From assembly GCF_003194085.1 (NCBI RefSeq), contig NZ_CP023994.1, forward strand, positions 1,302,001 to 1,366,000: a DNA stretch of 64,000 bases. Reading direction: 5' to 3'. The notes under the pieces are model-generated. The model was not told where the DNA came from and ran no database searches. It saw only the letters and a program-made list of their open reading frames with translations. Below are positions 45,392 through 53,493 of this stretch, piece by piece. Every line of letters begins with the position of its first letter. Position 1 is the first letter of the stretch. Source of the DNA: Aurantimicrobium photophilum. Lineage in GTDB: Bacteria; Actinomycetota; Actinomycetes; Actinomycetales; Microbacteriaceae. The position numbers were made by a program, and so were the translations under genes.

Positions 45392-46000
45392 ATGCGTATT
45401 CGCACGCTTGCGCTGGCTTCGACCGCGCTGTCCACCGCCCTGCTGCTGGCCGGCTGCTCCCCGAGCGGGACGTCGGACGGGATGGCCGGCATGGATCACG
45501 GATCCAGCTCCTCCACGGCCCCTGCCGAGACCTCCGCGCAGTTCAATGCGGCCGACCAGATGTTCGTGACGATGATGATCCCGCACCACGAGCAGGCGAT
45601 CGACATGGCCGACATGCTGCTCGCCAAGGACGGCATCGACGAGCGGGTGATCGAGCTCGCCCAGCAGATCAAGGACGCCCAGGGCCCTGAGATCGAGACC
45701 ATGCAGGCCTGGCTCGAGGACTGGGGCGTGTCCGCAGACGACTCGTCGATGGGTGGCATGGATCATGGCGGCGGCATGATGTCGGAAGACAGCATGACCG
45801 CCCTGGAATCGGCCACCGGCGCCGAGGCAACGCGCCTGTTCCTCGAGGGCATGATCGAGCACCACACCGGCGCGATCGAGATGGCCCAGGCCGCCCTCGA
45901 CGGCGGGGAGAACCCGGACGTACTCGAGCTCGCGCAGCAGGTCATCGACGGCCAGAGCGCGGAGATCACCACGATGCAGGAGATCCTGGACAGCCTCTAA
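45392..46000 (+). CDS. DUF305 lipoprotein
   Basis: Exported lipoprotein (lipobox LLLAGC, Cys about residue 20) with two DUF305 repeats: MMIPHHEQAIDMADML and GMIEHHTGAIEMAQAAL, each a His-His-Glu/Thr four-helix (ferritin-like) motif. A Met/His-rich linker (DSSMGGMDHGGGMM) joins them. DUF305 proteins are regularly linked to copper and silver tolerance and may bind metal in the periplasm-like space. ATG 45392 with AAAGGA 9 nt upstream directly begins the signal peptide; ATG 45374 is less likely. GC-rich codon use like the rest of the island. Confidence 0.87.
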   Translation: MRIRTLALASTALSTALLLAGCSPSGTSDGMAGMDHGSSSSTAPAETSAQFNAADQMFVTMMIPHHEQAIDMADMLLAKDGIDERVIELAQQIKDAQGPEIETMQAWLEDWGVSADDSSMGGMDHGGGMMSEDSMTALESATGAEATRLFLEGMIEHHTGAIEMAQAALDGGENPDVLELAQQVIDGQSAEITTMQEILDSL

Positions 46001-46141
46001 CCCCGGCCCCGGCACGGGATCCCCGCCCAGGCCCGGGCGGGGATCCCGCCCGCATCCCCGCAGTTCGCACCGCTCCCCGGTGCCACCTGCATCCCTCCGT
46101 TGACCAGGCCGCCTGCTCGCATCCCGCTGAAAGGTGCTCAC

Positions 46142-47026
46142 ATGCCCGCATCCCGCTTCCCCCGTACACCCCGTCTGCGCGGACGGCTGCTGCTCGCCGC
46201 GGCGACGGCCGCCGTCGCCGCCGTCCTGACCGGGTGCGCGGCCACCGCTCCCACGGCGCCGGCCTCCTCGCCGCCTCCGACGTTCGGCCACATTCACGCG
46301 GTGATCCCCGAGGATACGGGCACCCTCCTCGTCGGCACGCACACCGGCCTCTACCGCGTCGACGAGGACGGCACCGTGGACGGTCCCCTGGGAGGCTACG
46401 ACTTCGACCTGATGGGGCTCGCCGCCAGCGGAGACGCCCTGATCGCCTCCGGACATCCCGGCCTTGACACCCCGGCGGAGCTGGGCTCCCCGAATCTCGG
46501 CATCATCCGCAGCGAGGATGCCGGGGAGAGCTGGCAGCCGATCGTATTCACGAACACCGAGGATTTCCACGTTCTCACTGCCGGACCAGACGATCGGCTC
46601 TACGGCATCGGGTCGACCAGCCCCGCGCTACGGGTCAGCGACGACCGCGGAGACACCTGGGAGGCCCGCGGCGAGATCGCCGCCGTCGATCTCGCCGTCA
46701 CCACGGACGGGACGATCACCGCCGCCACCCCCGAGGGCCTGCGCACCAGCACAGACGATGGGGCGTCGTTCACGTCCGCAGCCGATGCGCCGCTGCTGTA
46801 TCTGCTCGAGGCCACAGGGGACACGGTCGTCGGGGTCGGCACCGACGGACAGGTCTGGCAGCGCGCCGGCGACACCGGCTGGGAGTCGATCGGGTCGGCG
46901 GCCGGCACCGTCGAAGCCCTGGGGCTCTCCCCCACCGGCAGGGTCATCCTCGTCGACGAGCGCGGCATCGTCGCCCTCGACGGTGACGAATCCACCGTTA
47001 TCCTGCCCGCACTGCCGGGCCCCTGA
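46142..47026 (+). CDS. F510_1955-type beta-propeller lipoprotein
   Basis: 294-residue lipoprotein (signal peptide with VLTGCA lipobox) followed by repeated propeller blades with Asp-box-like sequences: SEDAGESW, SDDRGDTW, STDDGASF. The opening TFGHIHAVIPEDTGTLLVGTHTGLYRV is characteristic of the F510_1955-type glycosylhydrolase-like family that accompanies DUF305 and CsoR genes in actinobacteria. No glycosidase catalytic residues can be assigned, so it is best seen as an extracellular sensor or binding propeller. ATG 46142 begins the signal peptide with GAAAGG upstream. Confidence 0.78.
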   Translation: MPASRFPRTPRLRGRLLLAAATAAVAAVLTGCAATAPTAPASSPPPTFGHIHAVIPEDTGTLLVGTHTGLYRVDEDGTVDGPLGGYDFDLMGLAASGDALIASGHPGLDTPAELGSPNLGIIRSEDAGESWQPIVFTNTEDFHVLTAGPDDRLYGIGSTSPALRVSDDRGDTWEARGEIAAVDLAVTTDGTITAATPEGLRTSTDDGASFTSAADAPLLYLLEATGDTVVGVGTDGQVWQRAGDTGWESIGSAAGTVEALGLSPTGRVILVDERGIVALDGDESTVILPALPGP

Positions 47027-47049
47027 CCGATTCCGAAGGAGGCCTCGTC

Positions 47050-47568
47050 ATGCCCCGCTTCCCCAAACTCACGCCCTCATCAGCTGTCAGCGCCTCTCGC
47101 AAGCTGCTCGGCGACCTGGTAGTCCGGCACAGCCACGTCGGGGACATGGTGTCGACGATGGCGCACTCCCCCGCGCTGCTCGGCGGATATCTCCAACTGA
47201 GCCGGGCGATGCGCCGTGCAAAGCTCGACCGCAAGATCAGCGAGCTCATCTCGATCGCGGTGCAGTCGCGGCAGGGGTGCAGCTTGTGCCTCGATTCCCA
47301 TATCGCTGCGGCGCGTGCCTTGGGTGTGAGCGAGTCCGCGATCGAGGCCGCCCGGCAGGGCACCTCGCCCTTCCCTGCGATCGCGGCGATGATCCGGCTG
47401 GGCGTCCTGGTCTATCGCGAGCCGTCATCGATCACGGATGCGCAGATCGACGAGCTGCGCGCCTTCGGGTACAGCACGCGCGAGATCGCCGACGTCGTCG
47501 GGGTGGTCTCCCTGAATCTCCTCACCGGCGCGTTCAACCTGGTCGCGGGGCTCACCCCTCGCGACTGA
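47050..47568 (+). CDS. Carboxymuconolactone decarboxylase-like (AhpD-type) protein
   Basis: 172-residue all-helical protein with the AhpD-type redox motif GCSLCLDSH (CxxC with following His) and SELISIAVQSRQG before it. Such proteins act as peroxidase/disulfide reductants rather than decarboxylases when CxxCxxxH is present. AAGGAGG precedes the ATG; it starts 23 nt after the propeller gene and ends the plus-strand operon, 18 nt from the convergent csoR. A role in thiol protection during metal stress is inference from context. Confidence 0.85.
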   Translation: MPRFPKLTPSSAVSASRKLLGDLVVRHSHVGDMVSTMAHSPALLGGYLQLSRAMRRAKLDRKISELISIAVQSRQGCSLCLDSHIAAARALGVSESAIEAARQGTSPFPAIAAMIRLGVLVYREPSSITDAQIDELRAFGYSTREIADVVGVVSLNLLTGAFNLVAGLTPRD

Positions 47569-47586
47569 TCCCGCCAGGGCGGACGG

Positions 47587-47898
47587 TCAGGAGCGGACGA
47601 GGCGGGTGATCGCGTCGCTGGCTTCCTGGATCTTCGCGTGGGCGGCGTCGTCGCTGAGCTTTGCGGCCTCGAGCACGCAGTGCTTGAGGTGGTCGTCGAG
47701 CAGCTCCGTAGCGACGCCTTGCAGCGCGCGGGTGAGCGCACTGACCTGCGTGAGGATGTCGATGCAGTATTGCTCCTCGTCGATCATCTTCGCGATGCCA
47801 CGCGCCTGCCCCTCGATGCGCTTCATCCGCTGCAGATACTGCGCCTTGTCGTCGATGTAGCCGTGGTGCTCGGCGGCGGTGTCGGTGTCGAGTGCCAT
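47587..47898 (-). CDS. csoR: CsoR family copper-sensing repressor
   Basis: 103-residue all-alpha repressor. The Cu(I) ligand triad is visible as Cys45 (EEQYCIDIL), His70 and Cys74 (DDHLKHCV), with the same spacing as Mycobacterium CsoR Cys36/His61/Cys65; the DNA-contact helix RMKRIEGQARGIAKMI is standard. ATG 47898 is taken as the start; the longer frame to 48111 overlaps the ATPase gene. It follows copB by 8 nt, and a CsoR-type operator sits upstream of copB, so the pair is likely derepressed by copper. Confidence 0.93.
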   Translation of the reverse strand: MALDTDTAAEHHGYIDDKAQYLQRMKRIEGQARGIAKMIDEEQYCIDILTQVSALTRALQGVATELLDDHLKHCVLEAAKLSDDAAHAKIQEASDAITRLVRS

Positions 47899-47906
47899 GG
47901 GGATCC

Positions 47907-50099
47907 TTACTTCTCGCGTTCCAGGACGGAACGGGTGCTGGCTGCGGGGGTGAGATCGATGCGCCGCAGCAGCTGCGCGTTGACTGCCACGACCACGGTC
48001 GAGAGCGACATCAGGATCGCGCCGACGGACATGGGAAGCACGATGCCCACCGGAGCCAGGATACCGGCCGCCAGCGGCACCGAGATGAGGTTGTAGCCGG
48101 CGGCCCACCACAAGTTCTGCTTCATCTTGCGGTAGGCGGCGCGGGAGAGCTCGATCACGGAGAGCACGCTGCGCGGGTCGGAGCTCGCGAGGATCACACC
48201 CGCCGAGGCGATCGCCACGTCGGTGCCCGCACCGATCGCGATGCCGACGTCGGCCTGCGCGAGTGCGGGGGCGTCGTTGACGCCGTCGCCGACCATCGCG
48301 ACCTTCTTGCCCTCTCGCTGCAAGGCGGCGACCTTGGCCGACTTGTCCTCGGGGCGCACCCCGGCGAAGACGCGGTCGATGCCGAGCTCGCGGCCGACCT
48401 CCCGGGCGACGGCCTCGGCGTCGCCGGTGATCATGACGACCTCGACGCCGAGGCGGTGCAGCGCGTCGACGGCGTCGCGGGATTCGGGGCGGATCTCGTC
48501 GGCGAGCCGCAGACCCCCGATCACCTGCCCGTCGCGCAGGACGTGCAGAATGATCGCGCCCTCCTCCCGCCAGGCGTCCGCGGCTGCGGTTTCGGGCTGT
48601 CCGGTCTCCTCGAGCAGGCGGGGCCCGCCGACGCGGATCTCGTGGCCTGCGACGGTAGCGGTCACCCCGACCGCCGGTGAGGAGGAGAACCCGGTTGCGG
48701 GCTCCACGGTGAGGCCGCGCTCGTTCGCGGAGGCGAGGATGGCCTTCGCGAGCGGGTGCTCGCTGTCGGCCTCGGCTGACGCGGCGAGAGCCAACACGGT
48801 GTCGGCGTCGAGTTCGCCAGCGGGCTCGACGCCGGTGACGGTGGGCTCCCCCTTGGTGAGGGTGCCGGTCTTATCGAACAGCACCGCGTCGACCTGGCGC
48901 ATGGACTCCAAGGCGAGGCGATCCTTGATGAGCACGCCGCCGCGCGCGGCCCGCTCGGTCGCGATCGACACCACGAGCGGGATGGCGAGGCCGAGGGCGT
49001 GCGGGCAGGCGATCACGAGCACGGTGATGCTGCGCACGACCGCCGCATCGGGATCCCCGGTGATCGTCCACACGACCGCGGTGATGACGGCGGCGGCGAG
49101 GGCGAACCAGAACAGCAGTGCGGCGGCGCGGTCTGCGATGCGCTGGGCGCGGGACGAGGAGTTCTGCGCCTCGGCGACGAGTCGGTTGATGCCGGCCAGT
49201 GCGGTGTCGTCGCCGACCGCGGTGATCTCGACGCGCAGGCCCGAGTCGGTCGCGACCGTGCCGGCGGTCACCGTATCCCCGTCCCCGCGGGTCACGGTGC
49301 GCGATTCGCCGGTGATCATGGACTCGTCCATCGCGGCGCGGCCGTCGACGATGCGGCCATCGGCGGGCACGCTGCCGCCGGGCCGCACGATCACGATGTC
49401 GCCGACGGCGAGCTCGGCGGGGGCGACCTTCACGATCTCGTCGCCCTCCACGCGCTCGGCCTCGTCGGGCAGGAGGGCGGCGAGGGAGTCGAGCGCCGAG
49501 GTGGTCTGGGCGAGGGATCGCATCTCGATCCAGTGTCCGAGCAGCATGATGACGATCAGCAGCGCGAGCTCCCACCAGAACTCGAGTTCGTGGTGCACGA
49601 GCCCGAGCGTGGCCGCCCAGGATGCGAAGAACGCGACGGTGATCGCCAGCGCGATCAGGAGCATCATGCCGGGCTTGCGGGCCTTGAGCTCGCTCCATGC
49701 GCCGGTGAGGAAGGGCCATCCGCCCCACGCGTACATGAGCGTGCCGAGCGCGGGAGCGACAAAGGTCGCCCAGCCGGGCACCTCGTAGCCGAGCAGCATC
49801 GCAAACATCGGCGAGAACGCGACCACCGGGAGCGCGATGATCAGATTGATCCAGAACAGTCTGCGGAAACGTTCGACGTGACCGCCGTGGTTTCCATGAC
49901 CGGAGTGGCCGCCGTGATCCTGGTGGGCATTGTGCGGGCCGTGCCCGGCCTGCGCATCGTGACCGTGATGTGCGTCGTGCTGCTGAGGAGCCTGCTCGTC
50001 GAGTTGCGTCGGCGCTGGGTGATGCCCGCCCCCGTGCCCAGCGGCTGTCGTACTCGGATGGTCGTGGTGATCGTGATTGTGGCTGTTCGGATCTGTCAT
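47907..50099 (-). CDS. copB: CopB-type heavy-metal P1B ATPase
   Basis: Copper-exporting P-type ATPase of 730 residues. The N terminus (1-75) is strongly His-rich (NHDHHDHPS, GGHSGHGNHGGH), not a CxxC domain. The ion site is CPH at 365-367 (ITVLVIACPHALGLAIP), the mark of the CopB/P1B-3 subgroup. Phosphorylation Asp409 in DKTGTLT, actuator TGES, nucleotide-binding SEHPLAKAI and hinge GDGVNDAPAL are all intact. C-terminal YNLISVPLA and MSxST motifs complete the metal path. GAGGAG precedes the ATG. Co-transcribed with csoR. Confidence 0.93.
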   Translation of the reverse strand: MTDPNSHNHDHHDHPSTTAAGHGGGHHPAPTQLDEQAPQQHDAHHGHDAQAGHGPHNAHQDHGGHSGHGNHGGHVERFRRLFWINLIIALPVVAFSPMFAMLLGYEVPGWATFVAPALGTLMYAWGGWPFLTGAWSELKARKPGMMLLIALAITVAFFASWAATLGLVHHELEFWWELALLIVIMLLGHWIEMRSLAQTTSALDSLAALLPDEAERVEGDEIVKVAPAELAVGDIVIVRPGGSVPADGRIVDGRAAMDESMITGESRTVTRGDGDTVTAGTVATDSGLRVEITAVGDDTALAGINRLVAEAQNSSSRAQRIADRAAALLFWFALAAAVITAVVWTITGDPDAAVVRSITVLVIACPHALGLAIPLVVSIATERAARGGVLIKDRLALESMRQVDAVLFDKTGTLTKGEPTVTGVEPAGELDADTVLALAASAEADSEHPLAKAILASANERGLTVEPATGFSSSPAVGVTATVAGHEIRVGGPRLLEETGQPETAAADAWREEGAIILHVLRDGQVIGGLRLADEIRPESRDAVDALHRLGVEVVMITGDAEAVAREVGRELGIDRVFAGVRPEDKSAKVAALQREGKKVAMVGDGVNDAPALAQADVGIAIGAGTDVAIASAGVILASSDPRSVLSVIELSRAAYRKMKQNLWWAAGYNLISVPLAAGILAPVGIVLPMSVGAILMSLSTVVVAVNAQLLRRIDLTPAASTRSVLEREK

Positions 50100-50230
50100 G
50101 AACGCTGCTCCTCGGTGGACGAGTCGTGCGGGTTGGTTCCCGTCTCTGCGGCCGGATCAGGTGAGGCAGTCACTCAGCAGTGATGCTTCGGGCCGCCGCA
50201 CCTGCACAACCCGGCATTCCTCACAACCCT

Positions 50231-50247
50231 ATACCCCTATGGGGTAT
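50231..50247 (-). promoter_or_regulatory. CsoR-type operator upstream of copB-csoR
   Basis: Palindrome atacccctatggggtat: 7-bp arms ATACCCC/GGGGTAT around a 3-nt centre, matching the TACCC...GGGTA pattern of copper-responsive CsoR operators. It lies about 130 nt before the copB ATG and overlaps the 3' end of the oxidoreductase frame. No second copy is seen in front of the plus-strand operon (only a half-site GGGGTA at about 44778). Confidence 0.8.
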
Positions 50248-51418
50248 TTTTCAAGAATGGCGGTCGCGATTGGGCACCGCTGTGTCTGGCAGCCGCCTGG
50301 TGCAGTTGCGGCCCCCACTGGGAGACCGTTCCGACGGCGTCGATGCCGGTCACGCCGATGACGGTTCCGGAGCGTTCGTGCCGCACAATGAACTCGTCCC
50401 CCTCCTCGAGACGGGAGACGGCGCCGACAGTGGAACCGACCCCGGCGACCGCGTGGCCGTAGACCAGCGCCAGGTAGGGGCTACGCGGCAGATATGGGTC
50501 GGGGGCGGCGTCGAGGCCGAGATCGTGCAGGGCGACTCGAGCCGCGTGCGCGCCCTGGGCGGCGGCGTCTTCCCAGTGGTCGATGCGCCAGGCGCCGAGG
50601 GCGTCGTGGTGCATGGCGACGCCGCCGGCCGCATAGTGGTACGGGACGTCGGTGCGGAGATGGGCGTCAACGTCGACGCCGCCCGTCCACGGAGCAGGGG
50701 CAGGGGCAGCGGGGATCGTGCCGAGCGCTACCAACAGGATGTCCCCGATGAGGGGGCTGTCGTCGTCGAGAGTGACCACGACGCCATGATCGCCGGCTTC
50801 GACCTGGCGCACGGTGCGACCGAAGTAGGTACGCACGCGGGACTGATGCTCGGCGGCGAGGCGCTCGGCGACCGGGGCGCCGAACGCTGCCAAGCCGGGG
50901 ACGGTGCCGCGATTGATGAGCATGACCGTGTGCCCAGCTTCCTGCAGCGTCGACGCGGTCTCAGCCGCAATGATCCCCCCGCCGTAAATGACAATCCGTG
51001 CTCGGCGTCCGAGCCCTGCCAGCCGCTCGCGGATGCGCTGCGCATCCGCGAGCGAGTGGAGGGGGCTCACCTGCCCCCGCTCCATCGCGGCCCCTGCTCC
51101 GAGGACGGTGTCGGGCAGCAGGCGGGGCCGGCTGCCGGTGGCGATGATGACGGCGTCATAGCCGATCCGCGCCCCCGACGTCAGACGCACTTCCCGGTCG
51201 CCAGGATCAATGCCGGTGACGGTATCGGCAAGGTACTCTACCTCTGGCAGGCGGAGCGTGATGAATCCCGGAGGGGTCGGGCCGAATGCGACGCCCTTGA
51301 TGAGCATCCGAGTGTATGGGGTAACGCCCGTTTCGCCGACGAGCGTGGCTACCACCCCGCCCTGGGAGGCGAGGTGGCGGGCAGCCGCGACACCGGCCGT
51401 CAAGGGCTTTCGCGGCAT
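50237..51418 (-). CDS. FAD/NAD(P)-dependent oxidoreductase, 5'-truncated
   Basis: Pyridine nucleotide-disulfide oxidoreductase-like flavoprotein. The second Rossmann fold is intact (IVIYGGGIIAAETASTL) as are IIATGSRPRLLP and the C-terminal FAD-binding domain region (YHYAAGGVAMHHDALGAW). The N-terminal FAD motif is damaged: similarity starts at AGVAAARHLASQG, so the expected strand and GxGxx that should precede it (about 10-14 residues) are replaced by MPRKPLT. The break coincides with one arm of a 14-bp inverted repeat. The longer frame to 51505 does not restore the motif. Probably inactive unless FAD binding is tolerated. Confidence 0.75.
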   Translation of the reverse strand: MPRKPLTAGVAAARHLASQGGVVATLVGETGVTPYTRMLIKGVAFGPTPPGFITLRLPEVEYLADTVTGIDPGDREVRLTSGARIGYDAVIIATGSRPRLLPDTVLGAGAAMERGQVSPLHSLADAQRIRERLAGLGRRARIVIYGGGIIAAETASTLQEAGHTVMLINRGTVPGLAAFGAPVAERLAAEHQSRVRTYFGRTVRQVEAGDHGVVVTLDDDSPLIGDILLVALGTIPAAPAPAPWTGGVDVDAHLRTDVPYHYAAGGVAMHHDALGAWRIDHWEDAAAQGAHAARVALHDLGLDAAPDPYLPRSPYLALVYGHAVAGVGSTVGAVSRLEEGDEFIVRHERSGTVIGVTGIDAVGTVSQWGPQLHQAAARHSGAQSRPPFLKNTP

Positions 51419-51469
51419 ATCCTCCCTCGCTGCGCTCAGTCCGGTATTCCACGTTCCCTTGACGGCCGG
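51393..51469. repeat. 14-bp inverted repeat at the right end of the island
   Basis: ccggccgtcaaggg (51393-51406) and cccttgacggccgg (51456-51469) are perfect inverted copies 49 nt apart, at the point where the oxidoreductase N terminus is lost and just inside the mmuM fragment. About 15 nt further out lies a compact palindrome, TTCGGCA-gg-TGCCGAA (51484-51499). These could be recombination ends or a template-switch scar. Confidence 0.7.
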
Positions 51470-51522
51470 CTCCCTGCGTGAAGTTCGGCAGGTGCCGAAA
51501 GGCAATGGAGATCTGAGAGAGG

Positions 51523-51789
51523 AGCGCGGTCAGCATCCTCAGCAGTATGACCGTTCTCGACAAAACCCGCACGAGAAATTTGGTAGCTGGCGGTAATGAC
51601 AACGCCAACGCCCGCATCGACATAGGCCTTATGTGCAGCCTCAATGAGTCCAGGATCATCGAGCAGAGCTTGAGCAGTCCACAACGAGCCCTCGAGTCGA
51701 CAGCCTTGCTGTTCCAGCTCGGTGCTCATTCCGCCATCAATGGCGAGGGGAACACTTACTCGAGTAAGGAACTCATCACAGGACAACAT
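51523..51789 (-). pseudogene. mmuM: mmuM N-terminal fragment (homocysteine S-methyltransferase)
   Basis: First 89 codons of the methyltransferase: LAIDGGMSTELEQQGC, LEGSLWTAQALLDDP, ITASYQISRAGFVENG and HTAEDADRA all align with the N-terminal barrel of MmuM. After that the same frame reads unrelated residues and stops at 51436. A +1 frame continues ALLSQISIA, so a small indel near 51520 may precede the actual junction. The other end of the gene is at 44413-44697. Upstream on the same strand, after 47 nt, is an MFS exporter gene. Confidence 0.83.
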
Positions 51790-51836
51790 GAGTAGAGCTT
51801 AGAAAAGTAAGCGAGGGCGAAGAAAGTCGAAATGAC

Positions 51837-53408
51837 TTAGTTCGTCAATCCCAGGTACTCATCAACAGGAATACTTGCCTTCTTGTTCTTGAGCAAGAGA
51901 TACATGATCACGCCTGCGAGAGCAGTGATGACGGCAATAACGGTGAGGGTGGTCACAAAGGCGCTGGTGTAAATCGCGGCAAGGTCAGAAGTACTCACTG
52001 CCGACAACGCAGTATTTGAGGTCTTACCGGTGGCCAGGTAACCCGTGATGGCATCCCAGTTGCTGTCTCCAGCAACTGCGCCCTTTGTTGCTGTGCTCAC
52101 TCCGGACAGAGTGAACAGCGACACCATGACCGTGCTGCCGGTGAGACCGAGAGCGTAACCGAACTGTCCCACAGCGAGCTTGCTGGAGGTCACCGGACCA
52201 TAGAACTTGGCCGGGGCCAAAGTAATGAAGAGGTTGCCCTGGCTGGTGGCATTCATCATCCAGCCCACCGCAGCAATGACCATACCGGGGATAAACATGA
52301 GGTAGCCAGAGGTGGGAGAGAGCAGAAGGAAGGTGAAGAAACCGAGCACCATCAGCACATAACCGGTTGCTGCGGTCGTGCGAGGCTTCGAACCTTTACC
52401 GAGGAACGTTCCGGCAAGTACGGAACCAATAATGCCTGCTGCTGACATAGGCAAGCTAGCTGCGCCCAAAAGACCGGCAGGAATGTGGGTGACGTACTGG
52501 AACATATTGGGAAGCATCTGGCTCATTGAGGCCGATGCCATGTTCCAGAAGACACCCATGATGACAGCGCCCAAGAATGCGGGGTGGGTGAGCAACTTGA
52601 TGGGGAAGACGGGAGACGTAGTGCGGTTCTCACGGATACCAAACGCCGCCAAAGAGATCAGCGCAACGATGACGGGAACATAGAACGAGGGGTGATCGAA
52701 ACCGTTAGTCGCACCGCTGATGCCATAGAGGAGCCCAGCGATACCCACGGCGACAAAGAGCATGCCGAGGTAGTCGACCTTTGAGGCGGGAAGCTTGTCA
52801 ATCTTGGGCAGGATGGGCTTGACCAGAAAGAAACCGATGACGGAGATCACGGGAAGGATCAGGTAAGCCAAACGCCAGTCAATACCGATGAGCACACCAC
52901 CGAGAACCATGGCAATGACGGGAATGACACCATTGACAATGTTGAAGGTGGCCATGGCCGGTCCCAGCGACTTGGAGCTGGAGACGTTACGGAGCATGCC
53001 GTATGCGGCACCGAAGGTCACACCGAGAGCAACACCGGTAATGATGCGGCCAAGCAAATACATCCCCACTGCCGTGCCGGCAGTGGGGTCAATGAGACCA
53101 GCACTCGCCGTCAAGAGCTGGCCAGCAGCAGCAACCAACACCGACAGTGCCAACAAAAGCCTGCGGCCGAAGCGATCAGCGAGCATTCCGCCAGGAATAG
53201 CAGTGGCAGCCAAAGCAAGTGTTGAGATACCGACAGCAAGGGACTGCGTCGAAGCCGAAAAGTTGAGCTGGTCTGAGGCTTTCACCAATGCCAGGGAAGA
53301 AATGAGTGGGTCTGCTACTTGGATTGCACCTAGGAGACCCAGAAGAATAACGGCGGAACGGCGAAAGCCTGTTTCAGGTGCGGTTCCTGCGGTAGCTGAT
53401 GTTGACAC
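51837..53408 (-). CDS. DHA2-type MFS exporter (14 TM)
   Basis: 523-residue drug/proton-antiporter-like carrier with about fourteen hydrophobic segments. MFS motif A appears as GGMLADRFGRRLLL and motif C-like glycine/proline-rich segment GVIPVIAMVLGGVLIG in helix 5. A long Ser/Thr/Ala loop (about residues 420-465) before the last helix is typical of actinobacterial members. The substrate is unknown. It lies upstream of the broken mmuM on the same strand, so mmuM may once have shared its transcript. Divergent from hrpA. Confidence 0.83.
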   Translation of the reverse strand: MSTSATAGTAPETGFRRSAVILLGLLGAIQVADPLISSLALVKASDQLNFSASTQSLAVGISTLALAATAIPGGMLADRFGRRLLLALSVLVAAAGQLLTASAGLIDPTAGTAVGMYLLGRIITGVALGVTFGAAYGMLRNVSSSKSLGPAMATFNIVNGVIPVIAMVLGGVLIGIDWRLAYLILPVISVIGFFLVKPILPKIDKLPASKVDYLGMLFVAVGIAGLLYGISGATNGFDHPSFYVPVIVALISLAAFGIRENRTTSPVFPIKLLTHPAFLGAVIMGVFWNMASASMSQMLPNMFQYVTHIPAGLLGAASLPMSAAGIIGSVLAGTFLGKGSKPRTTAATGYVLMVLGFFTFLLLSPTSGYLMFIPGMVIAAVGWMMNATSQGNLFITLAPAKFYGPVTSSKLAVGQFGYALGLTGSTVMVSLFTLSGVSTATKGAVAGDSNWDAITGYLATGKTSNTALSAVSTSDLAAIYTSAFVTTLTVIAVITALAGVIMYLLLKNKKASIPVDEYLGLTN

Positions 53409-53493
53409 GGATGGACTCCTCTATTGGTGACTGTGACAGTTTGGCACATTAGACCAGCCGTATAAATACCCTCGCGTAGGCTGGAAGAAGCCC

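Larger units (their letters stand above)
44698..51522. mobile_element. GC-rich copper/metal island inserted in mmuM
   Basis: Segment of about 6.8 kb, visibly much richer in G and C than either flank, bounded by the two halves of mmuM in matching order and orientation. It carries a plus-strand operon (DUF6153, DUF305, propeller lipoprotein, carboxymuconolactone decarboxylase-like) converging on a minus-strand set (csoR, copB-type ATPase, truncated oxidoreductase). No integrase, transposase, resolvase or tRNA end is visible and I found no direct repeat between the two junctions. Replacement of the gene's middle, rather than simple insertion, suggests homologous or illegitimate recombination, or partial loss of a larger element. 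The exact ends are uncertain by tens of bases. Confidence 0.8.

Noticed and set aside
45284-46570. 428-codon minus-strand open frame across the DUF305 and propeller genes
   Set aside because: GC-rich shadow with low-complexity Gly/Arg/His composition, spanning two well-supported genes on the other strand.
48223-49788. 521-codon plus-strand open frame inside the copper ATPase gene
   Set aside because: Exact antisense of copB in GC-rich DNA. Its Arg/Ser/Thr-rich translation has no recognisable domain, while copB has every P-type ATPase motif.
50170-50217. 15-codon minus-strand ORF (MPGCAGAAARSITAE) between the CsoR operator and copB
   Set aside because: Considered as a copper leader peptide; no ribosome site, no CxxxC pattern typical of such leaders, and no conservation evidence.
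44698-51522. Integrative element with att sites at a tRNA gene
   Set aside because: No tRNA, integrase or direct repeat is found at either junction; the target is mmuM.
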